Shown here: positions 46,935 to 55,737 of the stretch, piece after piece
Layout of the letters: each line of letters opens with the position of its first letter
How positions within the stretch are numbered: the first letter of the stretch is position 1
NCBI GenBank assembly: GCA_018654745.1
Contig: JABILA010000056.1
Coordinates: 1 to 64,000 of the forward strand
Length of the DNA stretch: 64,000 nucleotides
DNA from: Alphaproteobacteria bacterium
GTDB taxonomy: Bacteria; Pseudomonadota; Alphaproteobacteria; UBA2966
Direction: 5' to 3'
Position numbers and translations under genes: made by a program
The notes under the pieces: generated by a model
Told to the model about the DNA's origin: nothing
What the model saw: the letters and a program-made list of their open reading frames with translations, nothing else
Database searches by the model: none

Positions 46935-47039
46935 CTAGAGCGATATCGGTTTTAACCGTTTCGCCTCGTCTCATATCTTCGTTGCTTTGCAACGTGTCAC
47001 AGTCCTCAGGTGTTTCAACTAAAGTTGATAACACTCTAA
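46935..47039. repeat. Hairpin-rich dispersed repeat, copy B (in the fliG leader)
   Basis: A 105-bp element that begins CTAGAGCG and ends ACACTCTAA (TAGAG/CTCTA ends). It has the stems CGGTTTTAACCG (46945-46956 region), CGTTGCTTTGCAACG, and GGTGTTTCAAC/GTTGATAACAC, all parallel to those in copy A at 3475-3577. The shared core is TCGCCTCGT(T/C)TCATAT. Both copies lie in non-coding spacers. Confidence 0.7.
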
Positions 47040-47281
47040 TCGGGCCAGCCAACCCGGATCGCAACAACCAGGTTGTTCCCGTGACATCACATAAAAGCCT
47101 TAACGGCGCGACGTCACGGAGAAAATTGACCAATTATAGTACCCGGATCGGGCCACCATAAAGAATAATCTGACAAATATGAGGCCAACAGGGTTAACAA
47201 ATCACTTATTTCAGGTGATTAGCGCATTTCCGGGTTTCACGGAAACCAATTGCCTCAAACTCGCAATCGCCCTGATGTTGA
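47040..47281. other. Non-coding region between fliG leader and rhlE
   Basis: No protein is seen. The right half holds AATCAC/GTGATT and TTTCCG/CGGAAA stem-loops (about 47199-47245) just after the RhlE stop, which may act in mRNA ending or stability, but without a T-tract they are not a classical terminator. The fliG promoter is likely near 47050-47150; no sigma-28 or sigma-54 site was clear. Confidence 0.4.
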
Positions 47282-48631
47282 TCAGGCAGCCATGCCGGTT
47301 GTCCGCCGTGAGCGATTAGGCCGACGACGACGCTGGCCAGCGGGGCGTTCACTTGACGGACGCTGACCGCCATTTTGACCCGATTTTTGACCAGGCTTGG
47401 GCGCGGTCCGTTTTTTCTGTTGCCCTCTGCCAGAGCCACGACCACCAGGTGCCGGAGGTTTTGCCGTGGACGTCTCGACATCAGCGGCGTGATAAGGATG
47501 ATCTTCCATGACGGTCACAGTTTGACGAATGGTTTTTTCGATATCGCGCAAGTAACCGCGTTCCTCATGATCACAGAAGGAGATGGCGATACCATCGGCA
47601 CCTGCACGGGCTGTGCGACCAATGCGGTGAACATAACTTTCAGGCTCGTTCGGCAATTCGAAATTGATCACGTGCGTTACGCCATCAACATCAATGCCGC
47701 GCGCGGCAATATCGGTTGCAACCAACACCCGGATGCTGCCCTTTTTGAAACCGTCCAAAGCTCTTTGGCGTGCGTTCTGGGCTTTGTTGCCATGGATCGC
47801 ATCAGCAGTGATGCCCATATCAACAAGGTGCTTTGCGACCCGATTAGCCCGGTGTTTGGTGCGGGTGAAAACCAGCACGCGTTCAATTGAGCTGTCTTTC
47901 AACAGATTGCCAAGCAGGTTTCGTTTGTTGTCTTTGGAGACGTACAAAACCTGCTGTTCAACTTTTTCAGCGGTTGTTGCAGCTGGTGCCGCTTCGACCC
48001 GCACTGGATCGTTCAGCAAACTGCTGGCGAGGCCCTGAACGGATTTTGGCATTGTCGCCGAAAACAACATGGTCTGGCGTTTGGCTGGAACCTTGGCAGC
48101 AATTTTCTTGACGTCGTGCTGGAAACCCATGTCGAGCATCCGGTCGGCTTCATCAAGGATGAAAAATTCAACCTTGTCCAATTGCACAAAACCCTGGTTC
48201 ATCAAATCGAGCAGACGGCCCGGTGTTGCCACCAGGATATGTACGCCGGAATTCATGGTCTTGATCTGCGGCTTGATCGATACACCGCCAAAAACAACGG
48301 CGGTACGAATGTGCATATGACGGCTGTAGCTTTTCAGGCTGTCGACGATCTGGCCTGCAAGCTCACGCGTCGGGGCCAGGATCAAGGCTCTGGGCTGGCG
48401 CGAATGCGGCCGACCTGCTGTACCTTCGTCGCCACCGTCAAGACGATGCAACAGCGGCAGAGAGAAAGCGGCAGTTTTGCCCGTACCCGTCTGGGCAACG
48501 CCCAACAGATCACGGCCTTCCATCAAAGGTGGAATGGCTTTGCCCTGGATCGGGCTGGGGGTCGTATAGCCTTCGTCGGCAATTGCGCGAAGGAGTGGTT
48601 GGGCAAGTTCAAGGCCCGTAAAATCAGTCAT
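47282..48631 (-). CDS. rhlE: ATP-dependent RNA helicase RhlE (DEAD box)
   Basis: A 449-residue DEAD-box helicase with the Q motif ([10 protein letters not shown]), [13 protein letters not shown] (motif I), [31 protein letters not shown] (motif II), SATMP (III), [24 protein letters not shown] (V) and [18 protein letters not shown] (VI). The last 70 or so residues are a low-complexity basic tail rich in Gly, Arg, Gln and Pro, usual for RNA binding. It unwinds structured RNA in ribosome assembly or degradosome functions. Alone in the region, unrelated to the catabolic genes. Confidence 0.95.
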   Translation of the reverse strand: MTDFTGLELAQPLLRAIADEGYTTPSPIQGKAIPPLMEGRDLLGVAQTGTGKTAAFSLPLLHRLDGGDEGTAGRPHSRQPRALILAPTRELAGQIVDSLKSYSRHMHIRTAVVFGGVSIKPQIKTMNSGVHILVATPGRLLDLMNQGFVQLDKVEFFILDEADRMLDMGFQHDVKKIAAKVPAKRQTMLFSATMPKSVQGLASSLLNDPVRVEAAPAATTAEKVEQQVLYVSKDNKRNLLGNLLKDSSIERVLVFTRTKHRANRVAKHLVDMGITADAIHGNKAQNARQRALDGFKKGSIRVLVATDIAARGIDVDGVTHVINFELPNEPESYVHRIGRTARAGADGIAISFCDHEERGYLRDIEKTIRQTVTVMEDHPYHAADVETSTAKPPAPGGRGSGRGQQKKRTAPKPGQKSGQNGGQRPSSERPAGQRRRRPNRSRRTTGMAA

Positions 48632-48985
48632 TTAGTCTTTATTCTTTCAATTCATTATGTCCAGCGCATGGATTCGCGCGTCAGTGCGGAATCCTCTTCG
48701 TGAGCGGCCAGTTCGGCATCACGGTGCGCAATAATCGACTCGATCAAGCTGGCAGAGCCAGCAGTTATTAAACCGGTCTGTCGATACACCCATATATGTC
48801 AAAGAGAAACGGAGTCAGGCTCTGAATTATGCCCAAAGTTCGGGGCGCTCAGGCCGACAAGCGATCAGTCATTTAAGCTGAAGGGAGTGTCGCTGGCCGC
48901 AATAAGCCTGTCCAGCCAACATAAGTCAAGAGAATTCGAACGGTGTCAAAGTCGGACGCTTTTCATCTTCCCGACGTCGTGCACC
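48632..48985. other. Non-coding gap upstream of rhlE with one possible small ORF
   Basis: About 354 bases with no recognised gene. A minus-strand frame from GTG 48789 to TAA 48655 encodes 44 residues containing SLIESIIAHRDAELAAHEED and ending RESMRWT; its composition is protein-like but I know no homologue and see no clear ribosome site. The rest of the gap should include the rhlE promoter and leader; cold-shock helicases often have long leaders. Confidence 0.3.
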
Positions 48986-49636
48986 CTATTCCGCGGCCAT
49001 GGGCTCGTCGAATTCCAGGAATATGCCTGGCATTTCGACAAAGTCCGGCATCCGCTTGATCCGTGCCAGCCAGCGCCGGATGCCGTGATAGTTGCCAAGG
49101 TTAATGCCGCCATCAGGCGCCAGGGCCACATAGGGGAAACAGGCAATATCAGCAATTGAGGCGCGATCACCTGCCAACCAGTATTCACCCACAAACTCCT
49201 GCTCGATCAAATGATCATCGAGAATACGGAACGCCGCGTGCGCGCCCTTGCGGGCTGCATCCACATCAAGATCAAATCCCAGCACATCATGTAACCGGGC
49301 CGCAGACGATGTCGCCGTAATTTGATCGGCAAAGGCGAGCCACATCATGGTCTTGCCAAGGGCGACCGGATCGTCACGATCAAACCAGGTGCCTGCGGCG
49401 TCATATTTGCTTGCCAGATACGCAAGGATGGCTTGGGCATCCCGGATGACAAAGCCGTCATCATCCAGAACCGGCAACTGGCCCAATGGATTAATCGCTT
49501 TGAAGTCAGCATTGCGGTGTTCGAGGCCCGGATAGAAATCAACCGGAACAGTTTCATAAGCCACACCCAGAATGTTCAGGAACAAACGGATTTTGTAGCA
49601 GTTTCCCGACGCCGGATAGTCATACAGTTTGATCAT
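48986..49636 (-). CDS. Glutathione S-transferase family protein (possible NdmE-like partner)
   Basis: A 216-residue GST: thioredoxin-fold N-terminus MIKLYDYPASGNCYKIRLFLNILGVAYETVPVDFY, the cis-proline motif NPLGQLPVLDDDGFVIRDAQAILAYLASKYD, then a helical C-domain with DRASIADIACFPYVALA. The active residue may be Ser or Asn in SGNCYK. It is the last gene of the split Rieske operon, 15 bases after the oxygenase gene. NdmE in caffeine degradation is a GST homologue with a structural role in a complex with the Rieske-less oxygenase NdmC and the Rieske-bearing reductase NdmD; a similar scaffold function is my inference. Confidence 0.85.
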   Translation of the reverse strand: MIKLYDYPASGNCYKIRLFLNILGVAYETVPVDFYPGLEHRNADFKAINPLGQLPVLDDDGFVIRDAQAILAYLASKYDAAGTWFDRDDPVALGKTMMWLAFADQITATSSAARLHDVLGFDLDVDAARKGAHAAFRILDDHLIEQEFVGEYWLAGDRASIADIACFPYVALAPDGGINLGNYHGIRRWLARIKRMPDFVEMPGIFLEFDEPMAAE

Positions 49637-49650
49637 GTCTCTATATTCCT

Positions 49651-50544
49651 TCAGGCCGCACGACTGTTGGTACTGGCTGCATCTTTCTGGACACCAAACG
49701 TAATGTTCTTTTTCTTGAGCCAGCGACGATAGGTCATGGATGTGGCATCGGCGCGCGCCGGCATTTCGGTGCCTGGTGTCAGCGGCAACAAGGCCGGCAA
49801 CTGGTTTTCCAGGATCGGCCTGTCTTGCAAAAATATGGTTTGCTGGAAATGCCTGAGCTCAACGTCCGTGTTTTCTTCATCAAAGGGCAGCACGAAGGAA
49901 TGGGCCTCACAAAGATCTTCATCAAGGGGCTGCACAAATAAGCCAACCAGATCCCAGGCACCGGGTTTGATCGGGCAGGTCTTATACAGCACCGTTATAA
50001 AAGGTGACGTCACACGATATTCATATTCGGACTGCTGGCCATCGGTTGCCGACTTCGCCGCCTTTTGCTGAAAAAACGAACAGTCTGTTGCCCAGACTTC
50101 ATCCACATCTTCGCGGATTTCTGCCTTGTAGTTGGCAACTTCCGTTTGAGGTTCGGCCCCCAGATAGTTGGTATGTACATAGGGGAAATGCCCAAGGTCG
50201 AGAAAATTTTCAACGACCCTCAAGGGCGATGTTTTTACCCGGACATAACCAATGGTCACCAGCCTGCGCCCCTCTTCTTCAAACTCCGGCATCTCAAGCA
50301 GATCACGTGGCGTGTCGCCCAGCGTCACAAAAATGTGGCCATAACGTTCCTGAACAGGAAGCGCGCGACCTTTGTTTCCCGCCAGATCAGTCTCCCAAAC
50401 CCCGATAGCACCATCAGCCGTTCGTTCGGCCCGGATATCCTGTCCCAGCAAACGCGTTACCCTGGGTTTGTCATGGGTCGCATCTTCCAGGCGGCCAATG
50501 ACCAGCCATTCGTTCAAAGCAAAGGCATCTGTTGTTTTTGCCAT
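49651..50544 (-). CDS. Rieske-type oxygenase catalytic protein lacking the Rieske domain
   Basis: A 297-residue ring-hydroxylating oxygenase-like protein. The mononuclear iron site is intact: D116-x2-H119-x4-H124 in ENFLDLGHFPYVHTNYLG, the exact spacing of naphthalene dioxygenase, and D241 in FLQDRPILENQLP is a candidate third ligand. Where a Rieske domain should be (residues 35-75), the sequence reads GVWETDLAGNKGRALPVQERYGHIFVTLGD, without CxH or CxxH; the cluster-binding part seems cut out. It must receive electrons from another Rieske protein; the upstream gene (nine bases away) encodes one. Likely an O- or N-demethylase or hydroxylase. NdmC is the known precedent. Confidence 0.85.
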   Translation of the reverse strand: MAKTTDAFALNEWLVIGRLEDATHDKPRVTRLLGQDIRAERTADGAIGVWETDLAGNKGRALPVQERYGHIFVTLGDTPRDLLEMPEFEEEGRRLVTIGYVRVKTSPLRVVENFLDLGHFPYVHTNYLGAEPQTEVANYKAEIREDVDEVWATDCSFFQQKAAKSATDGQQSEYEYRVTSPFITVLYKTCPIKPGAWDLVGLFVQPLDEDLCEAHSFVLPFDEENTDVELRHFQQTIFLQDRPILENQLPALLPLTPGTEMPARADATSMTYRRWLKKKNITFGVQKDAASTNSRAA

Positions 50545-50553
50545 CAGTTTTCC

Positions 50554-51327
50554 TTAGGCCGAAATTTTGAGTTTGTTGATCTGACTCTGGTCATTGCTTT
50601 CAAGGCGAAGGCGCAAATCTGCCAGCCAGCGCGCGACATGCCGCTGAACGGCTGGCATTTCCTCTTTCGACCCCATATCGCTGACCTGGACATGCACACC
50701 CGTTCTGTCGTCATCAAGGGCTTGCAGGGCCAGAATCAATTCTTCCGTCGTTGCCCCGACCTGGGCCGAGATCCGCACAAGGTTATCATTGAGGTTGCCA
50801 TATATATATGTGACCGGCGTACCGGTCCCGTCCTGCCCCGCGGCAAAGGTCGGGAAGACGGCTTGCATCAGCCAGTCGCGAACAGTCGAAATTGATGCGT
50901 CCAGATAAACAGATCGCACCGGCACCATGTTTTCGCCTTCAAGTTCTGAATATTCGGCAGGCATTGCGGCACCGTCATCACCGACATTGACCACGATAAA
51001 ACCGTTTACTTCCTGACAGACAAAGGTTTTGGCGCAAATGGTTTTTGGGGGTTGCAGGGTTGGGTGGGCCGGGATGTTTTTACAAACGCCAGCGCCATCG
51101 AATTCCCAGCCATGATAGCGGCATGCCAGCTGGTCGCCGCGCACGAAGCCCATGCTGAAACGCATGCCACGGTGGGGACAGCGATCTTCAACCGCATTGG
51201 CCTGGCCACTGCGCTGGCGCCAAACGGCAAGATCCTTGCCGGGGGTCTTCACGGGCATCACGCTGCCTTCAAAGAGACCTGCACTGAGCCCTGCGACGAT
51301 CCAGGAAGTCTGTTCCATCCAATTCAC
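50554..51327 (-). CDS. Rieske [2Fe-2S] protein with a degenerate catalytic domain
   Basis: A 257-residue protein whose N-terminal half is a full Rieske domain: C50-P-H52 and C69-R-Y-H72 (AVEDRCPHRGMRFS and LACRYHGWEFDG), spacing 16. The later half resembles the beginning of an oxygenase domain, but the iron site is gone: VRDWLMQAVFPTFAAG has neither D-x2-H nor the second His. It can hold the 2Fe-2S cluster but not activate oxygen. It is the first gene of the operon with the Rieske-less oxygenase and a GST, divergent from a LysR gene. The probable role is electron delivery to the next gene's product. Confidence 0.87.
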   Translation of the reverse strand: MNWMEQTSWIVAGLSAGLFEGSVMPVKTPGKDLAVWRQRSGQANAVEDRCPHRGMRFSMGFVRGDQLACRYHGWEFDGAGVCKNIPAHPTLQPPKTICAKTFVCQEVNGFIVVNVGDDGAAMPAEYSELEGENMVPVRSVYLDASISTVRDWLMQAVFPTFAAGQDGTGTPVTYIYGNLNDNLVRISAQVGATTEELILALQALDDDRTGVHVQVSDMGSKEEMPAVQRHVARWLADLRLRLESNDQSQINKLKISA

Positions 51328-51409
51328 CTTCGGCCTGATTTTTTGTAACTGGAATAAATATATTTCACAGAACCGCCATACAAAAAAGATGTCAATTTTG
51401 GTAACAAGG

Positions 51410-51425
51410 GTCTAATATATTAGAC
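51410..51425. promoter_or_regulatory. Perfect 16-bp palindrome at the LysR gene start
   Basis: GTCTAATATATTAGAC ends two bases before the ATG at 51428, within the divergent region of the split Rieske operon. It covers the place where a ribosome site would be, so binding could block both transcription and translation of the regulator. It may also be a T-N11-A LysR site (it contains T and A at the proper spacing). Confidence 0.6.
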
Positions 51426-51427
51426 TC

Positions 51428-52384
51428 ATGAAAAATACTGGTGGATATGAACTCAAGGATCTGGCCTGCTTCGTTCTGGTAGCGCGAGAGGGCAGTATTT
51501 CTGCGGCCTCACGCCAGTCCGGCCAACCCAAGGCGACGGTTAGCTATCAGATCAGACGTCTGGAAGATGCCCTGGGCGTGGATTTATTTGTGCGCTTGCC
51601 AAGACGGCTGGAACTGACGGATTCAGGAGAACGATTTCTCAGCCATGCCCGCTCGATCCTGGCGGCAGTTGAAGATGCCGGTGAAGACATTCGACATTCC
51701 GGAGAACAGCTTGAGGGTCGCCTGAGTATCGGCGTGGCAACAGAGTTTGGCACGTCATTGGTCGGCCCCATCATTCAGGAATTTGCCCACTCGCACGCGG
51801 CGCTTGAATTCGAAGTGCAAATTCTGTCGCAAAGTCATCACTACTTTAATCATCCGGACATCGACTGCCTGATCCATGTCGGCAATCCACCGGACAGCCA
51901 GTTGATCAGCCGAAAAATCTGGGATTTTCGCTTCAGTCTTTATGCCGGAACGGAATATCTCAAGGCGAACAATCCGCCATCAACCCTGGAACACCTTAAA
52001 GACCATCAGTGCATCCAGTATCTTCACGCCCAGCCGTGGCAACTGCGCAAAGGCAGCAAGGACATCAGCCTGTCGCCGGTCAGCCGGATGCATTCAAGTG
52101 ATTTCTGGATGATCAAATATTTTGCCGTTGCAAATCTGGGCATCGCCTATTTGCCGGACTTTTTTGTTGAAACCGAATGCCGCATGAATGCCGTGGCCAG
52201 GGTGCTGCCGGAATGGACATCTGATCCGGTCCCGGTCTTTGCCTTGTACCCGAAGCACAGGCACGGAAGCCGGAAGGTCAACGCTTTCATTGATCTGTGG
52301 TCACAAAAAATTGATCACATCGAAGAGATCACGCCTTACACATTGATTCAAACCGGCACACCTGGCGAAGCTTCAAAAACCTGA
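51428..52384 (+). CDS. LysR family transcriptional regulator of the split Rieske operon
   Basis: A 318-residue LysR protein: ELKDLACFVLVAREGSISAASRQSGQPKATVSYQIRRLEDALGVDLFVRLPRRLELTDSGERFLSHARSIL for DNA binding, then LEGRLSIGVATEFGTSLVGPIIQEFAHS and a typical CrgA-type effector region. The divergent oxygenase operon, 101 bases away, is the natural target. The strong palindrome at 51410-51425 lies next to its start codon, where no good ribosome site is visible; the gene may be poorly translated or leaderless. Confidence 0.88.
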   Translation: MKNTGGYELKDLACFVLVAREGSISAASRQSGQPKATVSYQIRRLEDALGVDLFVRLPRRLELTDSGERFLSHARSILAAVEDAGEDIRHSGEQLEGRLSIGVATEFGTSLVGPIIQEFAHSHAALEFEVQILSQSHHYFNHPDIDCLIHVGNPPDSQLISRKIWDFRFSLYAGTEYLKANNPPSTLEHLKDHQCIQYLHAQPWQLRKGSKDISLSPVSRMHSSDFWMIKYFAVANLGIAYLPDFFVETECRMNAVARVLPEWTSDPVPVFALYPKHRHGSRKVNAFIDLWSQKIDHIEEITPYTLIQTGTPGEASKT

Positions 52385-52801
52385 GACATTCAGAATTTCA
52401 ACAGGCTGCCTGTTTAGCGGAATTCACCTGAAACAGCACGGATACGACTGTTCTTCGATTTACCGGTGCAAGCCGTCATCACCTTCAGCAATATAATTTC
52501 GCATCGCTCGATCGACGTTAAGTCCTTATTCAGGAAGGGATTTTTGAGCCAATCAATGATTAACTCTCATTCCTTTTTACCTGGACAACTTCGGTTCGGC
52601 ATGCATATTACAGGAACGGTCACCCATCTAACGGAACCGTCTGTACCTTGGTATTTGTCACCGGCTTACGGGTTCGCAGCAAGCTGTGCATCTACCCAAG
52701 CCGGTAACACTCTGGTCGCCGCATCGCATTCAAGCGAACAAACGGCATTTGGTCCTTTCAGTATATATCTTTGAATTCTGGTTTTGGCTGGGAAATATAT
52801 T
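52385..52801. other. Non-coding gap between LysR and solute-binding protein genes
   Basis: About 417 bases. It contains AACAGGCTGCCTGTT (52400-52414), a 6-bp stem with a 3-base loop downstream of LysR but no T-tract. The plus-strand frame at 52466-52774 lacks family features and I regard it as chance. A promoter for the solute-binding protein is presumably at 52700-52780. Confidence 0.4.
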
Positions 52802-53575
52802 TTGAAATCCTCGATAGCAATGCTGTGTCTTTTCAGCGCACTAATAATAGCTGGTCCTGCCAAAGCAGCGACGGACGATGTCCTGACCCTTGTTGGCAGC
52901 GAAGCCCCCCCCTTTATTGTCAAGGAAGGCGACAAGATTTCGGGATTTATTCCTGATTTGCTGCGAGAAGCCGCATCCCGAGCCCGAGTAAAATATGAGC
53001 TGAAACTGGTCCCCTGGGCCCGGGCTTACAAGATGGCGAAAAAGGGTCCCGGTGTGGCACTGATGATGATTGCCAGAACCGAACACAGGGAAAATGAGAT
53101 GCAGTGGGTGTATCCGCTGTTTCGTGCCGAAACCACGTTTATTCGTTTGAAATCCGGAAGTACCAAACGGGACATCGACAAGAACGAAACCAGTATTTGT
53201 GCCCTGGCACGTTCAGCCATGGTTGGGCATCTGAAGCGCAATGGTTACCGACGTATCATCAAGGCCCCTGACATCCAGTCCTGTGCCGAGCTGCTGGGCA
53301 ACAAGAAAGTTGACGTCATTTTTGGCGGATGGTTCACCACTGTTCACGCCTTCAGGACACTGAAATTGCCGGTAGATGATTTGGCAAAGGGCGAGACGGT
53401 CTTGTCGATCGACATCTATCTCACGGCCTCCAAAGATGTGCCAGCCCAGCGCATCAAGAACCTGCAACGGATCATCCATCAAATGACAACAGATGGCACC
53501 TATGGAGTCTTTCTTTCCCAATATAAATTGCAGGGCCTGCCCCGACCCAAGGTCAAGGCGGCTTCAACCAACTGA
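52802..53575 (+). CDS. Periplasmic solute-binding protein (SBP_bac_3-like)
   Basis: A 257-residue secreted protein. From TTG 52802, with GGGA eight bases upstream, it begins MKSSIAMLCLFSALIIAGPAKA, a good Sec signal peptide cleaved before ATDD. The mature part is of the amino-acid/polar binding class (LTLVGSEAPPFIVKEGDKISGFIPDLLREAASRA; VPWARAYKMAKKGPGVALMMIARTEHRE). Upstream TTG 52784 is possible but gives no better leader. No permease or ATPase gene is near, so this is an orphan receptor or a sensory protein. Many marine bacteria have single genes of this type. Confidence 0.82.
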   Translation: MKSSIAMLCLFSALIIAGPAKAATDDVLTLVGSEAPPFIVKEGDKISGFIPDLLREAASRARVKYELKLVPWARAYKMAKKGPGVALMMIARTEHRENEMQWVYPLFRAETTFIRLKSGSTKRDIDKNETSICALARSAMVGHLKRNGYRRIIKAPDIQSCAELLGNKKVDVIFGGWFTTVHAFRTLKLPVDDLAKGETVLSIDIYLTASKDVPAQRIKNLQRIIHQMTTDGTYGVFLSQYKLQGLPRPKVKAASTN

Positions 53576-53586
53576 GTTTTTTCAAG

Positions 53587-54345
53587 CTATCCCCGCCCGA
53601 CAAAAGGCATCTTGGTCGCCATAACAGTCAGTGTCTGAATATTGGCTTCCAGCGGCAAACCGGCCATATGCACAACAGCATCGGCGACATGATCAAGATG
53701 CATCAGGGGCTCCGCCTTGATGGAGCCATCAGCCTGCGGCACACCATCCGCCATGCGCATGGCCATCTCGGTTTCGGCGTTACCGATATCAATTTGGCAG
53801 CAGACAATGTCATGAATTCGACCATCCAGTATGGTGGTTTTGGTCAGACCCGAAATGGCGTGCTTGGTGGCGGTATAAGGCGCTGACATGGGCCTTGGCG
53901 CATGGGCGGAAATCGAGCCGTTATTGATAATACGCCCACCCTTTGGCGATTGGGCCTTCATGATACGGAAGGCTTCCTGGGTGCACAGGAACGGCCCTGT
54001 CAGATTGATATCGACAACCGATTGCCACTGATCATAGGTTAGCTCGTCCATGGGAACACCCGGCGCATTCACCCCGGCATTGTTGAACAATACATCCAGG
54101 CGCCCATAGGCCTCTTTTGTTTTGGCAAACAGGGCAGCCACATCATCCGGCTTGCTGACATCGGTAGGTACCACAAGCGCACGGCTTGCCGCATCTCCGG
54201 CCATGTCTGCCGTTTCCTTCAACGGCTCTTCCCGCCGACCGGCCAGCACCACAGAATAACCTTTTTGCAACAAGGCAACAGCACAAGCCCTGCCCACACC
54301 TGAGCCTGCACCTGTAACGATGGCAATTTTCCCCTGAACCGACAT
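53587..54345 (-). CDS. Short-chain dehydrogenase/reductase
   Basis: A 252-residue [91 protein letters not shown] with Ser/Tyr/Lys. The C-terminal end [32 protein letters not shown] is typical of NADP-dependent oxidoreductases that act on small carbonyl compounds (YdfG-type). It is isolated and convergent with the solute-binding protein. No specific substrate can be suggested. Confidence 0.87.
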   Translation of the reverse strand: MSVQGKIAIVTGAGSGVGRACAVALLQKGYSVVLAGRREEPLKETADMAGDAASRALVVPTDVSKPDDVAALFAKTKEAYGRLDVLFNNAGVNAPGVPMDELTYDQWQSVVDINLTGPFLCTQEAFRIMKAQSPKGGRIINNGSISAHAPRPMSAPYTATKHAISGLTKTTILDGRIHDIVCCQIDIGNAETEMAMRMADGVPQADGSIKAEPLMHLDHVADAVVHMAGLPLEANIQTLTVMATKMPFVGRG

Positions 54346-54482
54346 AATTTTCCCCCGAATGGCTTGAATCTATTTATTGTGATTTCAAGCATAGTAAAAA
54401 TGCCAATACGTGAACAGAGCAGCACAAGAATGGCTGAACGCGGGAGACCAGATCTATTATCAGATAGCGGGAAGGCGGCGTT

Positions 54483-54902
54483 ATGCGACTGTTTGTTCTG
54501 ATTACCGTCACGCTGGCAATATTTGTCGGACCGATGCAGGTATCTGCACAACAGCCGGTTTCGGTCGCAGTCCTGCCGCCAGTCGTTGTTGAAACCCGTC
54601 CCCGCGCGGGGCAGACGGATGTTGATCCTTTATTGACCGAAATAAGCGTCACTTTCAGCAAGAATATGATCACTGAAAAAATGTGGTCCTGGGTTATTCA
54701 CACACCGGAAAGCTTTCCGGCCATTGCGGGAGAAGTCCGATATATAAACGCCCGGACAAATGTTCTGCCTGTCAGACTGCAACCTGGCAAGACCTATGCC
54801 ATCTGGATTAATTCACCCAATGGGAAGCACAACGCCTTTCGCGACACAGATAATATTCCGGCACTGCCCTATTTGCTGGTTTTCAGAACACGTGGCAACT
54901 GA
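54483..54902 (+). CDS. Small secreted protein with SbsA Ig-like (Big_5) domain
   Basis: A 139-residue protein with signal peptide (MRLFVLITVTLAIFVGPMQVSA/QQ) and one Ig-like domain: VETRPRAGQTDVDPLLTEISVTFSKNMITEKMWSWVIHTPESF, then LQPGKTYAIWINSPNGKHNAFRDTDN and a LPYLLVFRTRGN end. This module occurs in cell-surface or periplasmic proteins, and the FSKNM stretch is its signature. As a single-domain secreted protein it may bind a partner or zinc; function unknown. It is preceded by a short spacer that holds the SDR promoter of the opposite strand. Confidence 0.8.
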   Translation: MRLFVLITVTLAIFVGPMQVSAQQPVSVAVLPPVVVETRPRAGQTDVDPLLTEISVTFSKNMITEKMWSWVIHTPESFPAIAGEVRYINARTNVLPVRLQPGKTYAIWINSPNGKHNAFRDTDNIPALPYLLVFRTRGN

Positions 54903-55012
54903 TTTTCTTGCGAGACCCAGGCTATGCGGAAAATTGCTTGCAGAAATTGTGACCTGACATAACTTCTCTATACTCGGTACAAATCAACCGTAGAACCAGG
55001 GAAGTAATAATT

Positions 55013-55717
55013 ATGGATATCGCAGGCAAGAAAGCTGTCGTCTTCGGCGGCACCTCAGGTATTGGTCTGGCAACTGCCAAACAACTAGCGGCACAGGGCG
55101 CAGAAGTCATCGCCATCAGTCGCAATCCGGACAAGGCCGGAGATGTGCCAGACGGCATCACCCTGAAGGCGTGTGATGTGCGCGACCAGCAAGCCCTGGA
55201 GCAATTGTTCAAAGAGTGTGCACCTTTTGACATTCTGGTCAGTTCGGCCACAGGCGGGTCCCGCTCAGCCGGACCATTTCTTGCCATGGACATGGACGGC
55301 TTCCAGTCTTCGTTCGACAAATTATGGGGTTATGCCAACATCATCCGCTATGGCGCCGGACACCTGAGCGAAAACGGGGCCATCGTCATCGTCAGCGGCA
55401 CCCCGGCCCGAAACCCGAAACCTGGTCAGATTTCCCTGGCTGCTGTTGGCTCTGCGGTCGAAGCCCTGGCCCGTGGCATTGCCAACGAAATTGCACCTCG
55501 TCGGATCAACGTTGTCTCGCCGGGTTTCATCGACACGCCTATTGTTGATTTGCAGGGCAAGGAACGCGAAGACCTGTACAAAAACATCACCGCAGATCAC
55601 GCCGTCAAACGGGCAGGCACCCCGGATGAAGTGGCGCAGGCAATCCTGTTCGCCATTCAGAACGATTTTGTCACTGGTACAACGATTGATGTGGATGGTG
55701 GCTGGCTACTTGCCTGA
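55013..55717 (+). CDS. Short-chain dehydrogenase/reductase
   Basis: A 234-residue SDR of the shorter type: AVVFGGTSGIGLATAKQLAAQGAEVIAISRN at the start, then VVSPGFIDTPIVDLQGK and a TIDVDGGWLLA end. The catalytic region is atypical: SGTPARNPKPGQISLAAVGSAVEAL has Ser but not YxxxK, so the Tyr is missing. Such proteins may be enoyl reductases or have lost activity. It stands alone between the Ig-like protein and the cNMP-binding protein. Confidence 0.82.
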   Translation: MDIAGKKAVVFGGTSGIGLATAKQLAAQGAEVIAISRNPDKAGDVPDGITLKACDVRDQQALEQLFKECAPFDILVSSATGGSRSAGPFLAMDMDGFQSSFDKLWGYANIIRYGAGHLSENGAIVIVSGTPARNPKPGQISLAAVGSAVEALARGIANEIAPRRINVVSPGFIDTPIVDLQGKEREDLYKNITADHAVKRAGTPDEVAQAILFAIQNDFVTGTTIDVDGGWLLA

Positions 55718-55737
55718 CGGATTTGTGGAGACGGTTG

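Noticed and set aside
47199-47245. Rho-independent terminator after rhlE
   Set aside because: The two stem-loops are short and no T-tract follows on the coding strand.
50065-50895. Plus-strand frame of 276 codons opposite the Rieske genes
   Set aside because: Antisense of two proteins with clear cofactor motifs; no motif of its own.
52466-52774. 102-codon frame before the solute-binding protein
   Set aside because: No ribosome site, low-quality composition and no family resemblance.
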